From NCBI GenBank assembly GCA_016840645.1, contig JAEORY010000312.1:1-5359 (forward strand): DNA of 5,359 bases, written 5' to 3'. The DNA is from Candidatus Borrarchaeota archaeon (GTDB taxonomy: Archaea; Asgardarchaeota; Sifarchaeia; Borrarchaeales; Borrarchaeaceae). The notes beneath the pieces are model-generated. The model saw only the letters and a program-made list of their open reading frames with translations. It was not told the DNA's origin and did not search any database. The translations under genes were made by a program, and so were the position numbers. Numbering within the stretch: position 1 is the first letter of the stretch; each line of letters opens with the position of its first letter. Positions 4,900-5,359 of this stretch are shown piece by piece.

Positions 4900-5359
4900 T
4901 TATGCAGTGTTCAGAAATGTGATTGTTTTTCTATCTATTTGGTATAATCCTCTGTGCAAGAGTCTGATTAATTCAATCTGTACCGGCACATGATTTTTGA
5001 GTCGCCTTGTTTTAAATAATTGAAAAAGGTTGGAAGCAATAAACATCAAGTATAATATGGCTTCGACCGAATTGCCGCCATGGACAAAGCAATGATCCAT
5101 ATTGGCATGATTTTTCAGATTGTTGAATACCTGATTTTCGATATTCCAACGCGCCTTCATTATCCTGTATATAGTCTTTATGCTCATATCCAATGCCGTT
5201 GTGACAATCAGGATCTGCGATCGTTCGCCATTGCTTTTCCGCTTAGCGAATTTGACGTAGCGTAACGGCGATTGAGCACCATCCATATGGAAGATGGATT
5301 CAAATGCTGTGATTTCATAATCGCCATCGCACCAGCATCTAGTTGACTGTTTAGTGTTT
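4900..5359 (-). CDS. DDE transposase (IS4-like superfamily), C-terminal part; 5' end outside the window
   Basis: The minus-strand frame stays open through the right edge of the window, so the ATG at 5286 is probably internal. The segment IYRIMKARWNIENQVFNNLK, followed by HANMDHCFVHGG and a hydrophobic stretch AILYLMFIASNLFQLF, is the C-terminal signature of DDE transposases in the IS4-like superfamily, where the glutamate of RWNIEN is the last catalytic residue. Upstream residues (WCDGDYEITAFESIFHMDGAQSPLRYVKFAKR) are the beta strands of the insertion domain before it. The stop codon (TAA at 4900-4902 on the minus strand) and C-terminus look natural and no frameshift is seen. The exact IS family is uncertain. 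Transcription runs toward the par operon. Confidence 0.8.
   Translation of the reverse strand, partial: NTKQSTRCWCDGDYEITAFESIFHMDGAQSPLRYVKFAKRKSNGERSQILIVTTALDMSIKTIYRIMKARWNIENQVFNNLKNHANMDHCFVHGGNSVEAILYLMFIASNLFQLFKTRRLKNHVPVQIELIRLLHRGLYQIDRKTITFLNTA

Noticed and set aside
5080..5265. Plus-strand frame of 61 codons over the right-hand transposase
   Set aside because: It is antisense to the recognisable RWNIEN transposase block on the minus strand.

Overview
The window looks like accessory DNA from a low-to-moderate GC Firmicute, most likely a Clostridia-type anaerobe. This rests on strong AAAGGA/AAAGGAGG ribosome binding sites, a glycyl-radical-enzyme (GRE) fragment of a kind found in strict anaerobes, an IS1182-type transposase, and a ParM/ParR-like pair resembling those on Firmicute plasmids and conjugative elements. 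The organism assignment is an inference; no rRNA or other marker gene is present.

Layout from left to right. Positions 1-747 hold the 3' part of a DDE integrase-type transposase that enters from outside the window. Positions 748-929 are non-coding and carry a small inverted repeat, probably the end of that insertion sequence. Positions 930-1274 are the last ~112 residues of a GRE, keeping the glycyl-radical loop but lacking the rest of the enzyme. Positions 1295-1371 form a 77-bp inverted-repeat element. Positions 1430 to about 1860 (minus) are a truncated, frameshifted C-terminal part of an IS1182-type transposase. Positions 1991-3046 (minus) are an intact Fic-family protein with a C-terminal winged helix, a clear sigma-70-type promoter and repeated operator-like boxes.

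Reading the other way, 3278-3464 is a leader with a candidate promoter, a perfect 12-bp terminator hairpin and a possible 43-codon ORF that reads through the hairpin and ends on the next start codon. It precedes an actin-like ParM-type ATPase (3461-4366), an overlapping ParR-like small DNA-binding protein (4356-4691) and a 27-residue single-span membrane peptide (4694-4777) that standard gene callers would miss. A second transposase, also incomplete at the window edge, occupies 4900-5359 (minus).

The only modules that look functional are fic and the parM-parR-peptide cassette. They sit back to back and diverge from 3047-3460, and both are bounded by insertion-sequence remnants. The parM/parR pair is expected to segregate DNA by actin-like filaments bound through the adaptor to a centromere. 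Placing a strong terminator directly in front of parM with no room for another promoter is the most unusual regulatory arrangement here.
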